From Welwitschia mirabilis (taxonomy: Eukaryota; Gnetophyta; Gnetopsida; Welwitschiales): a stretch of DNA of 64,000 nt. The notes beneath the pieces are model-generated. The model did no database searches and had not been told where the DNA came from. It was given only the letters and a program-made list of their open reading frames with translations. The position numbers and the translations under genes were made by a program. Below are positions 1 to 11,867 of this stretch, piece after piece. Location: contig JBOZIK010000001.1 of the NCBI GenBank assembly GCA_051453625.1, forward strand, positions 246,342,832 to 246,406,831, written 5' to 3'. How positions within the stretch are numbered: position 1 is the stretch's first letter; every line of letters starts with the position of its first letter.

Positions 1-84
1 GTGAACATTTAGCATAAACCTATCTAAAATCCTGTAAACTACTAAAATTACCCTATAAAATATATATAAGTTGGTAGCACAATA
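1..84 (-). repeat. LTR tip (start of a minus-strand family-A LTR, truncated by window)
   Basis: The first 84 bases match the right-hand end of the LTR at 55081-56309: both carry 'aaacctatctaaa', then 'aaactactaaaatta/aaactactcaaaatac', then an AT tract and a terminus CACAATA or CATAACA. Read on the minus strand this is the TG-start of an LTR (TATTGTGC, a decayed TGTTGTG). The rest of the LTR lies left of the window. The polypurine tract directly to its right makes it a 3' LTR. Confidence 0.6.
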
Positions 85-100
85 TAGGGATCCTCCTTTT
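85..100 (-). promoter_or_regulatory. Polypurine tract of minus-strand element
   Basis: On the minus strand this reads AAAAGGAGGATCCCTA and abuts the LTR start. The same position next to other family-A LTRs has GGCTAAGTGGGGGGCTA (36815) and GGCTAAGTGGGGAGCTA (56310). It is the expected primer site for plus-strand DNA synthesis. Confidence 0.5.
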
Positions 101-486
101 CCCTTGTTAGTATATGATAAAACTAGGAGATAAATCATGATTATAAGCCAACTTATCTAATAATAAAAATAACTAAGATACTAAAGAAATCATCTCAATT
201 TTTTTTATAAATCACAGAGATATAAACTAAATTATGAAAAATTAGAAAACTAAACATTTTACCTAAACGAGTAATTAGAAATAGTATCATCTAAGTAGTC
301 ATCTAGACGATATGGGCTTGTGACATAATTTTTTTAGATAAATAATTAACTAATGCATTTTATAATTAAAAGCTAATAATTAAAAAGATTACACAAATAA
401 ATATCAGTCCTCATTATAACATGAAAAAGTCAAATAATCATGAAAATCATATAAAAAGAAATACATCATGTTAAACTAAAAAATGA

Positions 487-511
487 TGTGTGTATATATA
501 TATATATATAA
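487..511. repeat. (TG)n(TA)n microsatellite
   Basis: Three TG units run into about ten TA units. Simple sequence repeat inside the decayed 3' part of the minus-strand element. Confidence 0.9.
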
Positions 512-1281
512 TAGTGAGTTCTAGTACACAACTACATAAAAGGGGAGATACAAAGTATACTAAAATCACTCCCCTCATCATTATATAATAAAATCTATCT
601 AGGCATCTAGCTCGAGTGCAGGGGTAGAAGAGAGAGAATGCTTAAGATAAGTAGGGAAATGGAGGTCTAAAGATCTAGAAATGTAATAGATCATTTCATT
701 ATACTAGACATGAATAGCCTCTAGTATGTCTATCATAATACTATGCTAAATGAAGACAACATGCTAGCAAATGTTAATAGTTTAGTCCTTTTAGTGCTAG
801 ACTCTCCTCTCGAATATTAGGATCCTCTACTCAAATATCTAAGTTCCTTAATATAGAGCCTAAATTCTTTTGTTTAACATCTGTATACTGTAATCCATAA
901 AACCTCTAATGATCTCAATGGTCTCTGTGAAGAGGTATTGTATTTACTCAAGTATAATTCCAACTACATGTCCCTATACCTGAGATCGCTTTGCCTCTCC
1001 TAGTACCTATATGTCAATGTCTTGTAAATAGTGAGTGAAAGACTATATGTAAGAAATTCATTACTTTCTCATAAGCTTTGGAATCCCAAATCATCTGAAT
1101 AAAGCTAAAAGAAGGCATGTATAACCTAGAGTCTGCAACTGTTATAACTTAATCATCAACCTAAGTCTCTTCCAAATAAAGGTTGATAAGTCCATTTATT
1201 CTTCTTGCCTAAAATCTACCACTATCTGTAAATGCATAGTTATCACATAACTATCATTAATCAATGGGCTAATGTTATAGA

Positions 1282-1870
1282 TCAACCCTTTGTGATAGGA
1301 ACTCCCCACCTATTTATCATCAGATCTACTAAAATATCTAATGCAGTGTCATATGCATAGTACTCCTTAGTCCCTTTGGCAGAATGAATGTATAAATTTC
1401 CAATCCCATATAGATCTATAATACTGTGANNNNNNNNNNNNNNNNNNNNNNNNNNNNNNNNNNNNNNNNNNNNNNNNNNNNNNNNNNNNNNNNNNNNNNN
1501 NNNNNNNNNNNNNNNNNNNNNNNNNNNNNTGAATGTATAAATTTCCAATCCCATATAGATCTATAATACTGTGACATAGGATGGAAAAATATCAATATCA
1601 TGGTCTAGAATATACGCTAAAATCATATTAACCAGCTGACTATGAGAATCTGGTCTACACTTCATATGCATGATGTCATAGAACTCTCTCATCTTTGACA
1701 CATAATATGACCCATGCACATCTGTAATCCATCAGATATAGACATTCATAAGCCTCTAATTAAGCTCAGACTCTATCTGGCTCATGAAATCTTCAACATA
1801 ATGCTTGACATGGATAGTAGCTCTCTAAATCATTAAAAAAATCCATGTTGAGGTGGAGGATGTACTGGCT
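1282..1870 (-). pseudogene. Degenerate ORF resembling Athila ORF-1 / plant transposon protein
   Basis: On the minus strand two adjacent frames give protein-like stretches. One contains SKMREFYDIMHM followed by RPDSHSQLVNMILAYILDHD and IDIF. The other contains DLYGIGNLYIHSAKG and ILVDLMINRWGVPI. The order P-x-SH, VN, A-x-L-HDIDI and then a GVPI motif is reminiscent of the env-like ORF (ATHILA ORF-1 / putative plant transposon protein) that some Athila elements carry near the 3' LTR, and this stretch does lie just inside a 3' LTR. Stops, frame changes and two N runs (1430-1529, 1872-1929) break it. The family assignment is from memory of motif spacing only and is tentative. It could also be another part of the element's 3' ORF. 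Confidence 0.3.
1385..1574. other. Unmerged contig overlap around gap 1430-1529
   Basis: The 45 bases before the 100-N run (1385-1429) recur identically right after it (1530-1574). The two contig ends overlap, so the gap probably has no real length. Confidence 0.9.
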
Positions 1871-2099
1871 CNNNNNNNNNNNNNNNNNNNNNNNNNNNNN
1901 NNNNNNNNNNNNNNNNNNNNNNNNNNNNNTCAATCTTATCCTATCTAGGTTTATGTGTATGAGGCCTACTCAATAAAAAATACATAAGAAACATTATGTG
2001 AGATTGAATAGACACATTAAATACATTACATGATTGTGTAATAATGACTCCTAGAATCAATAAAAAATAATAAAAATCATGAAAATACATCCTAATCCT

Positions 2100-4590
2100 T
2101 CTAAAAGTATTAATATGTCCCATATTACTTAGTCATGAGAAGAAAAATCTGAAACATGTGAATAGTGGAAAAGCAGTTTTGTAAATGGGCCTCACATATA
2201 GTAAAAATTCGAAGTGCTCAATTAAAAAATCTAATCTAGTAGAATCATACAACATATCAAACTAATTAATTTTGCCTAAAGAATCACTACATTTTAACCT
2301 ATGGTCTGTGAGAAATCGAGTGTGAAATATGTAAAGTTAAAAGTTTCTTATAGATTGCAGAACTAATTATAACTTTCAAAATACATAGTGAAACTCAAAT
2401 TCATAAGTTCCAAATCAAAGAGTACAAAAAACTAATAAACATATGTATAAATTAAAAGGCTAAAAAATCAAATAAAAAATTGAAAAACAAGAGGAAAGAA
2501 AAACATACCTCATTTTAATAGATTTACTGAAAACTTTAAAATCTAAATGCAAAATCAGGTGGATTAAAATCCATGGTGTTATAAGATCTAGAGGGATCAT
2601 CATCTTTTAAAAAAAAGGGTAAAAATAATAAGAAAAAAAAGAAAAATGAGGAAAGATGTTTGAGCCATGGTTTTATTACATTATCATATGAGCATGTTGT
2701 CTAAACAGCCCTAGGATGACTCTTAGAAAAAATTATACTATCATCTACTTTGTGTTATCTAGATGACTAGGTGGATAATGGAACTATAAAATTTCTGTGA
2801 AAATAAAGATGTAGATTAAGCGAATTAGGCTCATATATGATCATTAAAGTATCATATTTTATCAAAAATCCTAGAAAAATAAGAATGAGNNNNNNNNNNN
2901 NNNNNNNNNNNNNNNNNNNNNNNNNNNNNNNNNNNNNNNNNNNNNNNNNNNNNNNNNNNNNNNNNNNNNNNNNNNNNNNNNNNNNNNNNAGTTAAAATTT
3001 TCTTATAGATTGTGGAACTAATTATAACTTTCAAAATACATAGTGAAACTGAAATTCATAAGTTCCAAATCAAAGAGTACAAAAAACTAATAAACATATG
3101 TATAACTTAAAAGGCTAAAAAATGGAATAAAAAATTGAAAAACAAGAGGAAAGAAAAACATACCTCATTTTAATAGATTCACTGAAAACTTTGAAATCTA
3201 AATGCAAAATCAAGTGGATTAAAATCCATGGTGTTGTAAGATCTAGAGGGATCATCATCTTTTTAAAAAAAAGGGTAAAAATAATAAGAAAACAAAGAAA
3301 AATGAGGAAAAATGTTTAAGCCATGGTTTTATTGCATTGTCATATGATCACGTTGTTCAAACAACCCTAGGATGACTCTTAGAAAAAATTATACTATCAT
3401 CTACTTTGTGTTATCTAGATGACTAGGTGAATAATGGAACTATAAAATTTCTTTGAAAATAAAGATGTAGACTAAGCAAATTAGGCTCATATATGATCAT
3501 TAAAGTATCATATTTTATCAAAAATCTTAGAAAAATAAGAATGAGAAAGAAAATATTGAAAATTTAGGATGAAGTATAAAAACTCAAAACAAAAGAAAAC
3601 TACAACTCAAGATATTAAACTAATTAGTATGAAACCTAATAATGAAAACTAAATAAATATGTCTAAACTAAAAAGTAAATCAAGATAAAGCACAAAACTC
3701 CAAAATTTACAAGAAATCTTATAAAAGTTAGAAAGGTAAAAGATTTTCTAATTAATTTAAAAGATAACTAAAAATAATTTCCTACATAAAGATGATAAAA
3801 TGTAGAAATGAATTTGAAATAACAAACTTAGAACCAAAAGAAAAGTGAAATAAAAATAAACACAAGGAACAAGAAGAAGGTTACTTACCTATCCTAAATT
3901 CTAATCTAGCAAATCCCCAAGGAAGATGTCATAAAGCTACTTGAGTAAAAATGAATCACAAAATGTATAAACTCTTTAAAGTTCATTCAAAATGATAGTA
4001 ATTATGGTAATACCAAATCATAAATGCTTAGAATAATGAATGACAAGATCAAAAGCTACTTGGAAATGAACTAACCTGCTTACACCTCATAAACATACCT
4101 AAATTCTAAAAAGTGAAATAAACATGTGATAATACTAAGAGTTTACAAATTAAGTAATGCCTTTGATAACACTAGGAATACCACTGATTCCATAGCCTCA
4201 AAGTTTATTACAACTTTTTCTATGATGAGGGAAATGTAATCACAATTAAGGAAGTAAGGACCTATAAAGCATGGCTAATTAACCCCCTAGTGAAGTTCTT
4301 GTAGCTACTAACATTACTAAAGGTTCCTCTCAAAAACATTACCCTTGTGTGGTACAACATCATGATAATCATGTATTTTTTTATTTAAGAATAAAATATA
4401 ATAGATCATAGTCATTATTTCTTTTTCCCCTTAATGAAAAATTTCCACGTTATCAGAAACTAAAAAAATAAAGGTGAATAAGAGAGATGAAAGATAGAAA
4501 AAAATACTTTCAAATAAATCAATTAAAAAAAATCATAAGAACTAAGATATCTTCCTTCAAAATGAAATCTATAGATATGGAAATGGCAAC
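2100..4590 (-). mobile_element. 3' non-coding region of a minus-strand family-A element
   Basis: No coding signal is visible. The part from about 3880 to 4440 aligns by eye with 37430-38250 and with 57780-58330. Shared landmarks in the same order are 'gatgagggaaatg', 'agtaagga/agtaaagacc', 'cccctagtgaagtt', 'ctaaaggttcctct', 'ccctagtgt' and 'catcatgataatcatg'. A reverse-complement copy lies at about 25190-25600 inside the plus-strand inner element. The region sits between the X-type ORF and the PPT in all copies. It is conserved far beyond the coding parts of some copies, which suggests RNA packaging or another cis function, although recent common ancestry would give the same result. Confidence 0.6.
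2335..3546. other. Apparent 555-bp direct duplication around gap 2890-2989
   Basis: 2335-2889 and 2990-3546 are nearly identical, differing by scattered substitutions and one or two indels. The left copy ends exactly at the gap and the right copy begins exactly after it. This is best explained as two overlapping contig ends (alleles or close paralogues) left unmerged. Confidence 0.85.
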
Positions 4591-5710
4591 AGATAATATA
4601 GGTAGTTGAAATATCAAAGTTTGGTTTGAACTTTCGAATCCTACAAAACTCATGAAAATATTTTCCAATAAACTAGGGCTAAATAAAAAACATTAGACCT
4701 TTTAAATCATGTATTTTAACATTCATGTTACATGTAAAACTATAATACCCTATAAATAGACAAAGACATAAAGTGATAAAAGCTTTAAAATAACTGAGAA
4801 CTACACAGTCTAAAGAAGTATAAATTTAGATAATAATAAAGACTAAAACCTTTCAAAAACTTTGTAGCATTCAAAGTGAAATTTAAATGAATTATAAACT
4901 ATATATATAACAAATAGATCTAGTAAAAATGCAAAGTAAATACATGCAAGAGAATGCAAGGGAATATACAAGATTCTCAAGAATGATGTAGGTAACAAGA
5001 AGCTAAAAATATCTCAACAATGGCCAAGAATCTCCAAGGAGCTTAGGAACCTTAGCTTGAGAGATTTGATACTAGTTGTTAGAAAAGAAACGAGCTGAAG
5101 AATGGAGATCACAACATTTTCCTAAAGATAAATTTTATTTTTCATCTTTTAAATGGTTTCACAAAGAGCTTCCTTATATAGACAACTACACCACTAGCAT
5201 TTTCATAAAGCTCTAGGCATGAAATCATGGTGTGTATTAGTCCTAGCATATATAAGTTTGAATAGTAAACTAATTTAGCTAAAAGACAAACTTGAATGAT
5301 TACATTAAAATTTTAGCTAAAAACAAGATTTAAATCTTTGTTATTTACTAACTTCATTCCATAGGGTTGTGTCCTCTAGTGCTTTATCTTCTAATGCTTC
5401 ATCCTTTAGTAATATCTAGAATCTAGTTGTAGATGGAATCTAATTACTCCCTTCCCTAGCAGTTTATCTTGTAATTTTTTACTCCTATAATGCTTTATAT
5501 TTTAATGGTAGGTGAAATTTGGTTGTAGGTAGAATCTGATTGTTTTCAAAAATGCTTAATAGTTACCTTGTTTTGATTTAAATTACACTTAATTCTTTAT
5601 ATTAGGTCCTTGATATGAAAAATATGCAATTTAAATCATTAATACAATTAAAAGGTCCTAGATTCATACTTAAAACCTTTACTAAATATGATGAAGTTGA
5701 CCAACTAACA
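4590..5710 (-). repeat. LTR of a family-A-related subfamily (3' LTR, left boundary uncertain)
   Basis: The right end 'ccaactaaca' is followed by the polypurine tract at 5711. The same terminus and about 450 bp of preceding sequence recur at 15300-15750. Shared landmarks are 'taatttagctaaa/catttagctaaa', 'tttagctaaaaacaaga', 'gttgtagatggaatctaatta', 'ttgattta..tacacttaatt' and 'gaccaactaaca'. On the minus strand a TATA-like TATATAAGG lies at about 5172-5180, consistent with an LTR promoter. I could not place the left terminus by sequence. 4590 is where family-A 3' homology stops, and is only an upper limit for the LTR extent. Confidence 0.55.
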
Positions 5711-5726
5711 TAGCCCCTCACTGAGC
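5711..5726 (-). promoter_or_regulatory. Polypurine tract
   Basis: The minus strand reads GCTCAGTGAGGGGCTA directly before the LTR start TGTTAGTTGG. It is preceded by 'gactaacaaat', the counterpart of 'gactaataaaggc' before the PPT at 36815. This supports a common origin of this subfamily with family A. Confidence 0.6.
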
Positions 5727-7490
5727 ATTTGTTAGTCTTGATAAAGTAAGCCAAAATATATATAAGCTAAAAAACTTGGATGGGATTGAAAAATAATACT
5801 TTACGATAATTACATTATTAAGTACTAAGTGTACCTCATTTATTTATGAGTAATAATTTATTCAAAATGATCATCATAAAAATATATGGATTAAGCTCAA
5901 ACATATGATTTGCATTTATGAAAAACATAATTCCATATAAAGATCTATTTTTAAGAGATCTGTTAGATTACTTCTTAAACCTTTCATATAAGTTAGTCCC
6001 CTACTAGAGTCATACATGTGTTGAAAGATGAAAAGACAAAATAATAAGAATAATGTTATCTAGTATTTGAAATGTTACAAAAGATTCATTGAAATAAAAG
6101 ATAAAGTACAAAATAAAAACACAAAAGCAGAAAATAAGAAAGAAGAAGAAAACAAACCAAATCATGATCAAGAATCATGAAAACAAAGATTAAACTTCTT
6201 AGGTCCTAGATACTAACATCTTAAACTTTTTGAAAGATAAAGAAATGCAAATAATTTTTAAATAATTAAATTAATTAATCTAGTAATTTGGTCTTATGAT
6301 TAATAAAAAACATTAAGAACTTTAAAGTTATCTAACTTAACGAATAGAAACAAATACATTACATTAAAACATATTCTATTTGATGTTGATCACTTGTTAA
6401 TATTTTTTCATTCTCAATCAAAGATACATGACTCATGATCAGTAAAACATCATGATTCTATTTGAATAACATCAATGAAAATGATAATATACTAACTTAA
6501 ATTGGCATATCATAGCTATAGTCTAAAGACTTAACTTAAAAGATGGCTATAAGATAATAATACTTGACAGTATGATAATCATGATTCATTTTGAGGTGTA
6601 TCTACTTTTAACTTGGATTTCTCCTATTATAGAGTAGTCATTTATAAATCAATAACATTTGTTTTATCATAAGTGATAGAACCCATGAAATAAGACATAG
6701 GCTATTAATCAATTTTATTCCTAGTAAGGTAATATCCAAGATAGATTAGGAGTGATTATCAAATGTGCTTTAGAGTATGAAGTGATATTTTGTTTTTATT
6801 TTAAGAATTTTTTTCCTTTTCCTTCTTGATCATTTTTCTTTCTTTTCTTTTTTCCCAAAATAAATACATAAAGTAATTTATGTATTATCAAAGTACTAAT
6901 AACTTATAGTGTCCAATAAAAACAAATTTGATGAAGAGGCAACGAATATAATATGAAAAAGTTAATTAAATAGATTTTCCTTTCTTTGAATGAGAGTTCA
7001 TNNNNNNNNNNTATGCCTTTTAATTATCTAAAATAAAATTTATTATCCATAAATTACAAAAGATTAAAATGCTTATATGATGAAATACTGAAGCAATACA
7101 AAGTTAATAGATGTTGAAAAATAGAAATTATTTGAATAAGTACATTCACATAAGAATACATGGTGGACATCCCCTAAAGAAAATAAGATCTACTAAATTA
7201 ATTTCTTTAACTAGAATGTAGTTTATTTACTTTACATTTACCACTAGCTGAAAAGATAGATATTTAAACATAGTTATTACATCATAATCTTTTAGACAAT
7301 TAGATATTAAATTACATGAAAACTAATTGATGAAATATAAAAGGAATATTATCATCCTTAAATAAAATAAATAGTGCTAAAAGAAATATGTTGATAACAC
7401 ATTAATAGCACAAACTTCACAAACCAAATAAGAGATTAACAATTAATAAATTTCATAAAAAAAATCTCTTAATAAACTAATGCAAAGTAT
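5727..7490 (-). mobile_element. Non-coding 3' part of minus-strand element, nothing recognised
   Basis: Very AT-rich sequence between the PPT at 5711 and the X-type fragment at 7495. I see no coding signal on either strand. A 10-N gap lies at 7002-7011. By position it is the 3' non-coding region of the element ending at 5710. Confidence 0.4.
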
Positions 7491-7494
7491 GATT

Positions 7495-7800
7495 ATCATT
7501 TTGTGATTTATCAATGTACTACTCAAACAATGGATCCAAGAAATATTAGGAAGCTTCTTAGAATTACTAATCAGCGTATGTTTAGTAAGACTAGAAGTTC
7601 CTTATGATTAAACTCAAGACATGGATTTGCATTATGAATATAAGGTTTTTCTAAGTTTAAAATTCCAAGATATCTCAAATCATATTTGTGAAAATAGTAA
7701 TTACTAAAGGCATAATGGTAGCGAAGAATTGAATATTACTTTATATTTTACATGAAAGATTAAATTGAAGAAATGAAGAAACATTCTTCATGGACTCTTC
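7495..7800 (-). pseudogene. Fragment of conserved retroelement ORF 'X'
   Basis: On the minus strand, frame-shifted pieces read AFSNYYFHKYDLRYLGILNL, EKPYIHNANPCLEF and SLTKHTLISNSKKLPNISWI. They correspond in order to pieces of the plus-strand ORF at 21368-24513: CAFNDFYFQKQDLGYLGTLN, WGNPYI, ENPYLELN and LTKCSFEPSKLSWI. The N-terminal side (KNVSSFLQFNLSCK) matches YLHVSPFFPLVLPCK of the same ORF. The two are on opposite strands in different elements, so the shared order is not an assembly overlap. Function unknown; see the entry at 21368. Confidence 0.55.
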
Positions 7801-8373
7801 AAGATTAGAGGTCTTATTAGGTGTGATATTTTCATCCTCTATTAGATTTTGCTTTATCTCCATAGGCTCTCCCTTATTCTTCTCCTTTTCATTAGGATCT
7901 TCATTATTTTATTAAATCACATCATTCTTAAAGCTATTATATTTCTTGAAAAAGTTTACTAAGAGAAAGATGATTAACATCTTCATCATATGTTAAAAAG
8001 TTTTTAAATGTTTTTAAGGTTGAAGCTTCCCTATTACATTTCAAAAGTAAGTTGATATTAGTAANNNNNNNNNNNATCTCTATATCATTACCTAATAAAT
8101 CATCATCCTAAACTTTCTTATTAGGTTAATTAGTTAAATCATTATCTTCATCACATGTACCATTTTCCAAAAGGTGAACTAATTGAAATTAATCTAAAAT
8201 ATCTATCTCATTATCAGAATAATTATTTTTGCTACTTGTTTTCATGTTAGGGAATTAATTACTTCTTCATAATTCATTTATATGAAAGAAGATTAGGGTT
8301 TGTTAAATCTACTATTGGATGCTTCTTTAAATGAGGGCGAATTTCTTAAGTATTTAGGCTCTTAATTATGATT

Positions 8374-8720
8374 TTAAAAAGGTTGAAAAGGAAAATAAGA
8401 AAAAGAGAAATGTTGAAAAGAGAAAGAGGCCAAATTCCTAGTTTCAACAACATTCTTCAAAGGAAAGTTATTCTTTCTATCATTCAGTATTTCATGAAAA
8501 GACTTACTTTTTCTACATTTAGCACAAAAATGAAATAAAGGATTTTTACCATCCATGAACTTGTTCTTCAATTACAAATTCCTTTTTCTTATAGCAAGAA
8601 TTTCATCTTGAGTATTTTCCCTTCATACAAGTATCATTTCAATGACAAATTCTTTCTTTTGTCTACAAATATTTCACATAGAGTTATTTTGTCTTTCCTT
8701 AAACCAAGCTTTAGAAACAA
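8374..8720 (-). pseudogene. Degenerate retroelement ORF, possible N-terminal half of X
   Basis: The longest open piece (8374-8571) starts MKNKFMDGKNPLFHFCAKC and has a C-x2-C pair that could be the remnant of a zinc knuckle, followed by RKSKSFHEI. Upstream on the minus strand (about 8600-8720) reads SKAWFKERQNNS then KKEFVIEM. This resembles the beginning of the ORF at 21368 (ARWRCERQKYYN, LELKIV) in spacing, with a shared W-x2-ERQ. I do not recognise a named family. Its place upstream of the X fragment at 7495-7800, on the same strand, suggests one decayed reading frame broken by the 11-N gap at 8065-8075. Confidence 0.35.
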
Positions 8721-9789
8721 CAAAAAAGTATGTGATAGATGAATATTTTAGATTAAAATTTTTAAAATCAAATGAAATCACAAGAAGTAATATTTTTATA
8801 AATGAAATTTGAGGTTTTTCATTGCTGGAATATTAGGAGTAGAACTCTTACAAAGAATGGAAGAAATAAAACAATGATAATTTTATAGAAAACCATACTG
8901 ATCGTCATATTTAAGGGGTTATAGTCTCCATGATGAAAGGCCTTAGATGTTTATAAAACTTCCCTCTACTATCCTAAGAAGAAGTTGTCTTCCTCTGTAA
9001 GTTATTCATATATGCAATTTGAGTTGCACATACATAGTTTCTATATAAGTGCTAAGTCACAGAGGAGTAGGGATACCATCCGAAGAATGAATATTGAGAA
9101 GTAGAGGAGAAGGTTTTAAGACATTTCTCATTATCAAATTAATAAATTCAACTAATGAGCCACTGATTAAAAAATTACTAGAAAGGCATTGCACTGATCT
9201 TGATAATTGATTCTGGTTCACTCCCTTAGTTTCAGACTTAGCAAATGCCTAAAATAGGGGAACCTATTTTCTGTGCCAAGAAAGCATGAAAAAAGCCAAG
9301 GTGATCTTATCCTTCTATCTTAAAATTTAAATAGTTTCATGATATATTTCCAAACAAACAATGTCTTGTCCCAAGCTTGTAGAATTGCATTTGATCTAAA
9401 TATGTTAATAACAAATTGCAGACTTCCTCTTAAGACCATGAAATGGTTTCTTGAATTTTCTTACCTTTACTAAAGGACTTTCTAATATTAGATTAAATGG
9501 CTTGGACTTCATTCTAATCATTAACGGGAGATGCTTATAGCCTATCATCAAGGATGGTTTTTTTAAGAATCTTTTAGCTTTTGAATGGATGAAATCTTAA
9601 TTAAAAGTTACATGTTTATTTTTTTAATGATTTGTAGGATAAAAAAATCCTTGTGTTTGAATATTTTTGCATTTTTGCCTTGTCAAACATGATAGAAACA
9701 TGCAAAGATTAGGAACTTAATGATGCTATGTTAGAAGAACTTAGACCTAAATCTCTATTTTGGCCAATTCATTAAAGCATTCCAAGAGG

Positions 9790-9960
9790 GTACTGGGGGA
9801 TGAAGGTTAATTAGAGTCAGTGAAGATTGTAGAAGGAGGAAACACAAAGGGTAGTCAAAGAAAAGATGATTTCTTGATTCTTTAGCCATACCACATAAAA
9901 TACAAATAGGATCAATCTGGATTCCTATCATGAGTAGTTTATCTTTGTTAAATAGTTTTT
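9790..9960 (-). pseudogene. LINE ORF2 C-terminal zf-RVT domain
   Basis: The minus strand reads GIQIDPICILCGMAKESRNH followed by LFFDYPLC. It contains the C-x2-C and H-x(about 4)-[C/Y] pattern of the zf-RVT domain found at the C terminus of plant non-LTR reverse transcriptases; the expected FDCP is FDYP (C to Y). Downstream pieces (NALMNWPK, FLIFACFYHVW-like) follow the usual pattern. A frame-consistent upstream piece, FISWLLYNKKLFNKDKLL, also fits. Confidence 0.75.
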
Positions 9961-10299
9961 TATTATAAAGTAACCATGAGATAAAAGAGTATTTTGGAAC
10001 AAAAAAATAATTCTAGACCAAAGAAAACCAATCTACCTTGGTGTCTTAACTACATAAATGTAGATAAATTAAGGAATTGAAGAATGTGATGCCTACTGCC
10101 TTTCAAATTAGTGTATCATTACTGACTTAAACATAGCCTCCTAATTGGTTTTTGAGATTTAAAATTTTCTTTAATAATTTACAAAGTATTTTATTTTATT
10201 TGGTAATGCCATACATCTAATCCCTTAAAATATTACTCATTGCACCACTTAATTCAAAGAGTAAGTACCAGAGTTGGGTTAGCACCAAAGCTTAATCCA

Positions 10300-11480
10300 T
10301 TAAAATGGTATTAGTTAATCCCAAATCACCTACTTTCTTTGATTTCACTAGAATGTGCCAGGTAACAGGGGCATTATTAGAATGATCAGGCGTTCCTATC
10401 CAAAGAAATATTCTACAAAGAGAATTAATCTCATGAAGGACCTTATTTGGAAGGAGAAAAATCCCATACTAGAATGAAGATAAGAACTAAAGCATAGCTT
10501 TAACTAAAATAAGTATACTATCATATGATAAAAATTTTATAATTTATGATTTAATCTTCTTAGTTACCTTGTGAATTAGAGGTAAACAATCTACAATAGA
10601 TAGTTTCTTGGAGTTAAGAGGCATTCCAAGGTATCTAACTGGAAAGGTACCTTCAATGAATCCCAGTAGATGGAGCTATATATATTTTTACTCTTGAAAT
10701 AATCCTTCAAAAAAAGCCTAAATCTTAGAAATGTTTTCCTCAAGACCAGATACTTCCATGAAGAGAAAGTGAGTAATTTGAAGATTGTCACATTTTGAAT
10801 GGAAATGAAATTACGGATTCTCAGGCATATTCTTAAGACCCCTAGAGAAGTATTCCATAATAAGGAAGAAAAGGTAAGGGAATAAAGGCTCATCTTGTCT
10901 AAGACCCGTTTTTCTTGGGAGATACCCATCCATCTCATCATTGATAATGATTGAATAGAAAGGGGTGGTAATACAACCTTTAATCCACTTAATCAATTTA
11001 AATGGAAAGCATATACCTTTAAAAAATGTCCATGAGATAAATACATCTTGGTCTAATCCTTTTCCTAGCATAAAATTAGATGTGTTCTTATGCGAGAAGA
11101 ATATTATGAATAATGCTTTTATGAGGGATGAAGGCCCCCTAGTTATTTCCCACAACAGAATCAATAACTCCTCTAATTCTTTAGGTAATAATGGGTGAAA
11201 TAGCTTTGTAGGTCACATTGTAGTAGATAATTAGTTTAAATTCTAAGGCCATATTAGGGTAGTTAGTTTTTGGGATTAGGACAATGGATGTATAATTGAT
11301 GCTTCTTAGCATTCTAAAATAATTTTAAAAAGAAATTGATAGCTTTACAAACATCTTCTCCAATAATATTCCAAGACGACTTAAACAATTTGGCTAAAAA
11401 ACCATTAGGACTAGGGGATTTATCATTACTAATCAAGAAGAAAACATTTCTAATCTCTTTAGAAGAAATAGGAATACACA
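10300..11480 (-). pseudogene. LINE ORF2 reverse transcriptase
   Basis: Motifs appear in the expected order. SKEIRNVFFLISNDKSPSPN with GF is at 11399-11471 (family: DKSPGPDGF). FPFKLIKWIKGCITTPFYSI and INDEMDGYLPRKTGLRQDEP then LFPYLF are at 10870-11010 (family: GLRQGDPLSPYLF). VRYLGMPLNSKKLSIVDCLP is near 10600. NAPVTWHILVKSKKVGDLGL is near 10350. The catalytic FADD box, expected after QITHFLF, reads FMEV (about 10755-10770), so both aspartates are gone. Several stops and shifts are present. Inactive; assignment to plant L1 is secure from the motifs. Confidence 0.9.
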
Positions 11481-11867
11481 AGTCTAAATAATATTCTTAT
11501 GAAACTATGGGACTAGCTGAAATAATTAATTAATTAAGGCTAGCTACTCTTACATCATTGCCTAGAAGACTCTAAAAATAGGAAATAATATTTTGTTGGA
11601 TCTCATCTTGATGAACTTGAAAAGTGCCATTAGCATCACAAATTGAGCTAATTGCTAAAATATGATTCTTTTACTTGAGTAAGCATGAAAATAAGCTAAA
11701 TTAAGATCTTCCTTAATCACCCATCTGATTTTACATCTTTGCTTATTAAAAAGAAAATCTTGTAAGAGTAGTTTTTTATATGATAAAATAGCATCTTTCT
11801 CCTTCTCAATAAGACTAGAATCATGAGGAGATAAATCTATTTGCTTTTGAATGTTTAAAATTTCTAG

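Noticed and set aside
2335-3546. A tandem duplication of about 555 bp
   Set aside because: The copies end and start exactly at a 100-N run, as at many other gaps, so this is an assembly overlap and not biology.
10965-11198. A 77-codon plus-strand ORF
   Set aside because: It is the antisense shadow of the LINE reverse transcriptase, whose motifs are clear on the minus strand.
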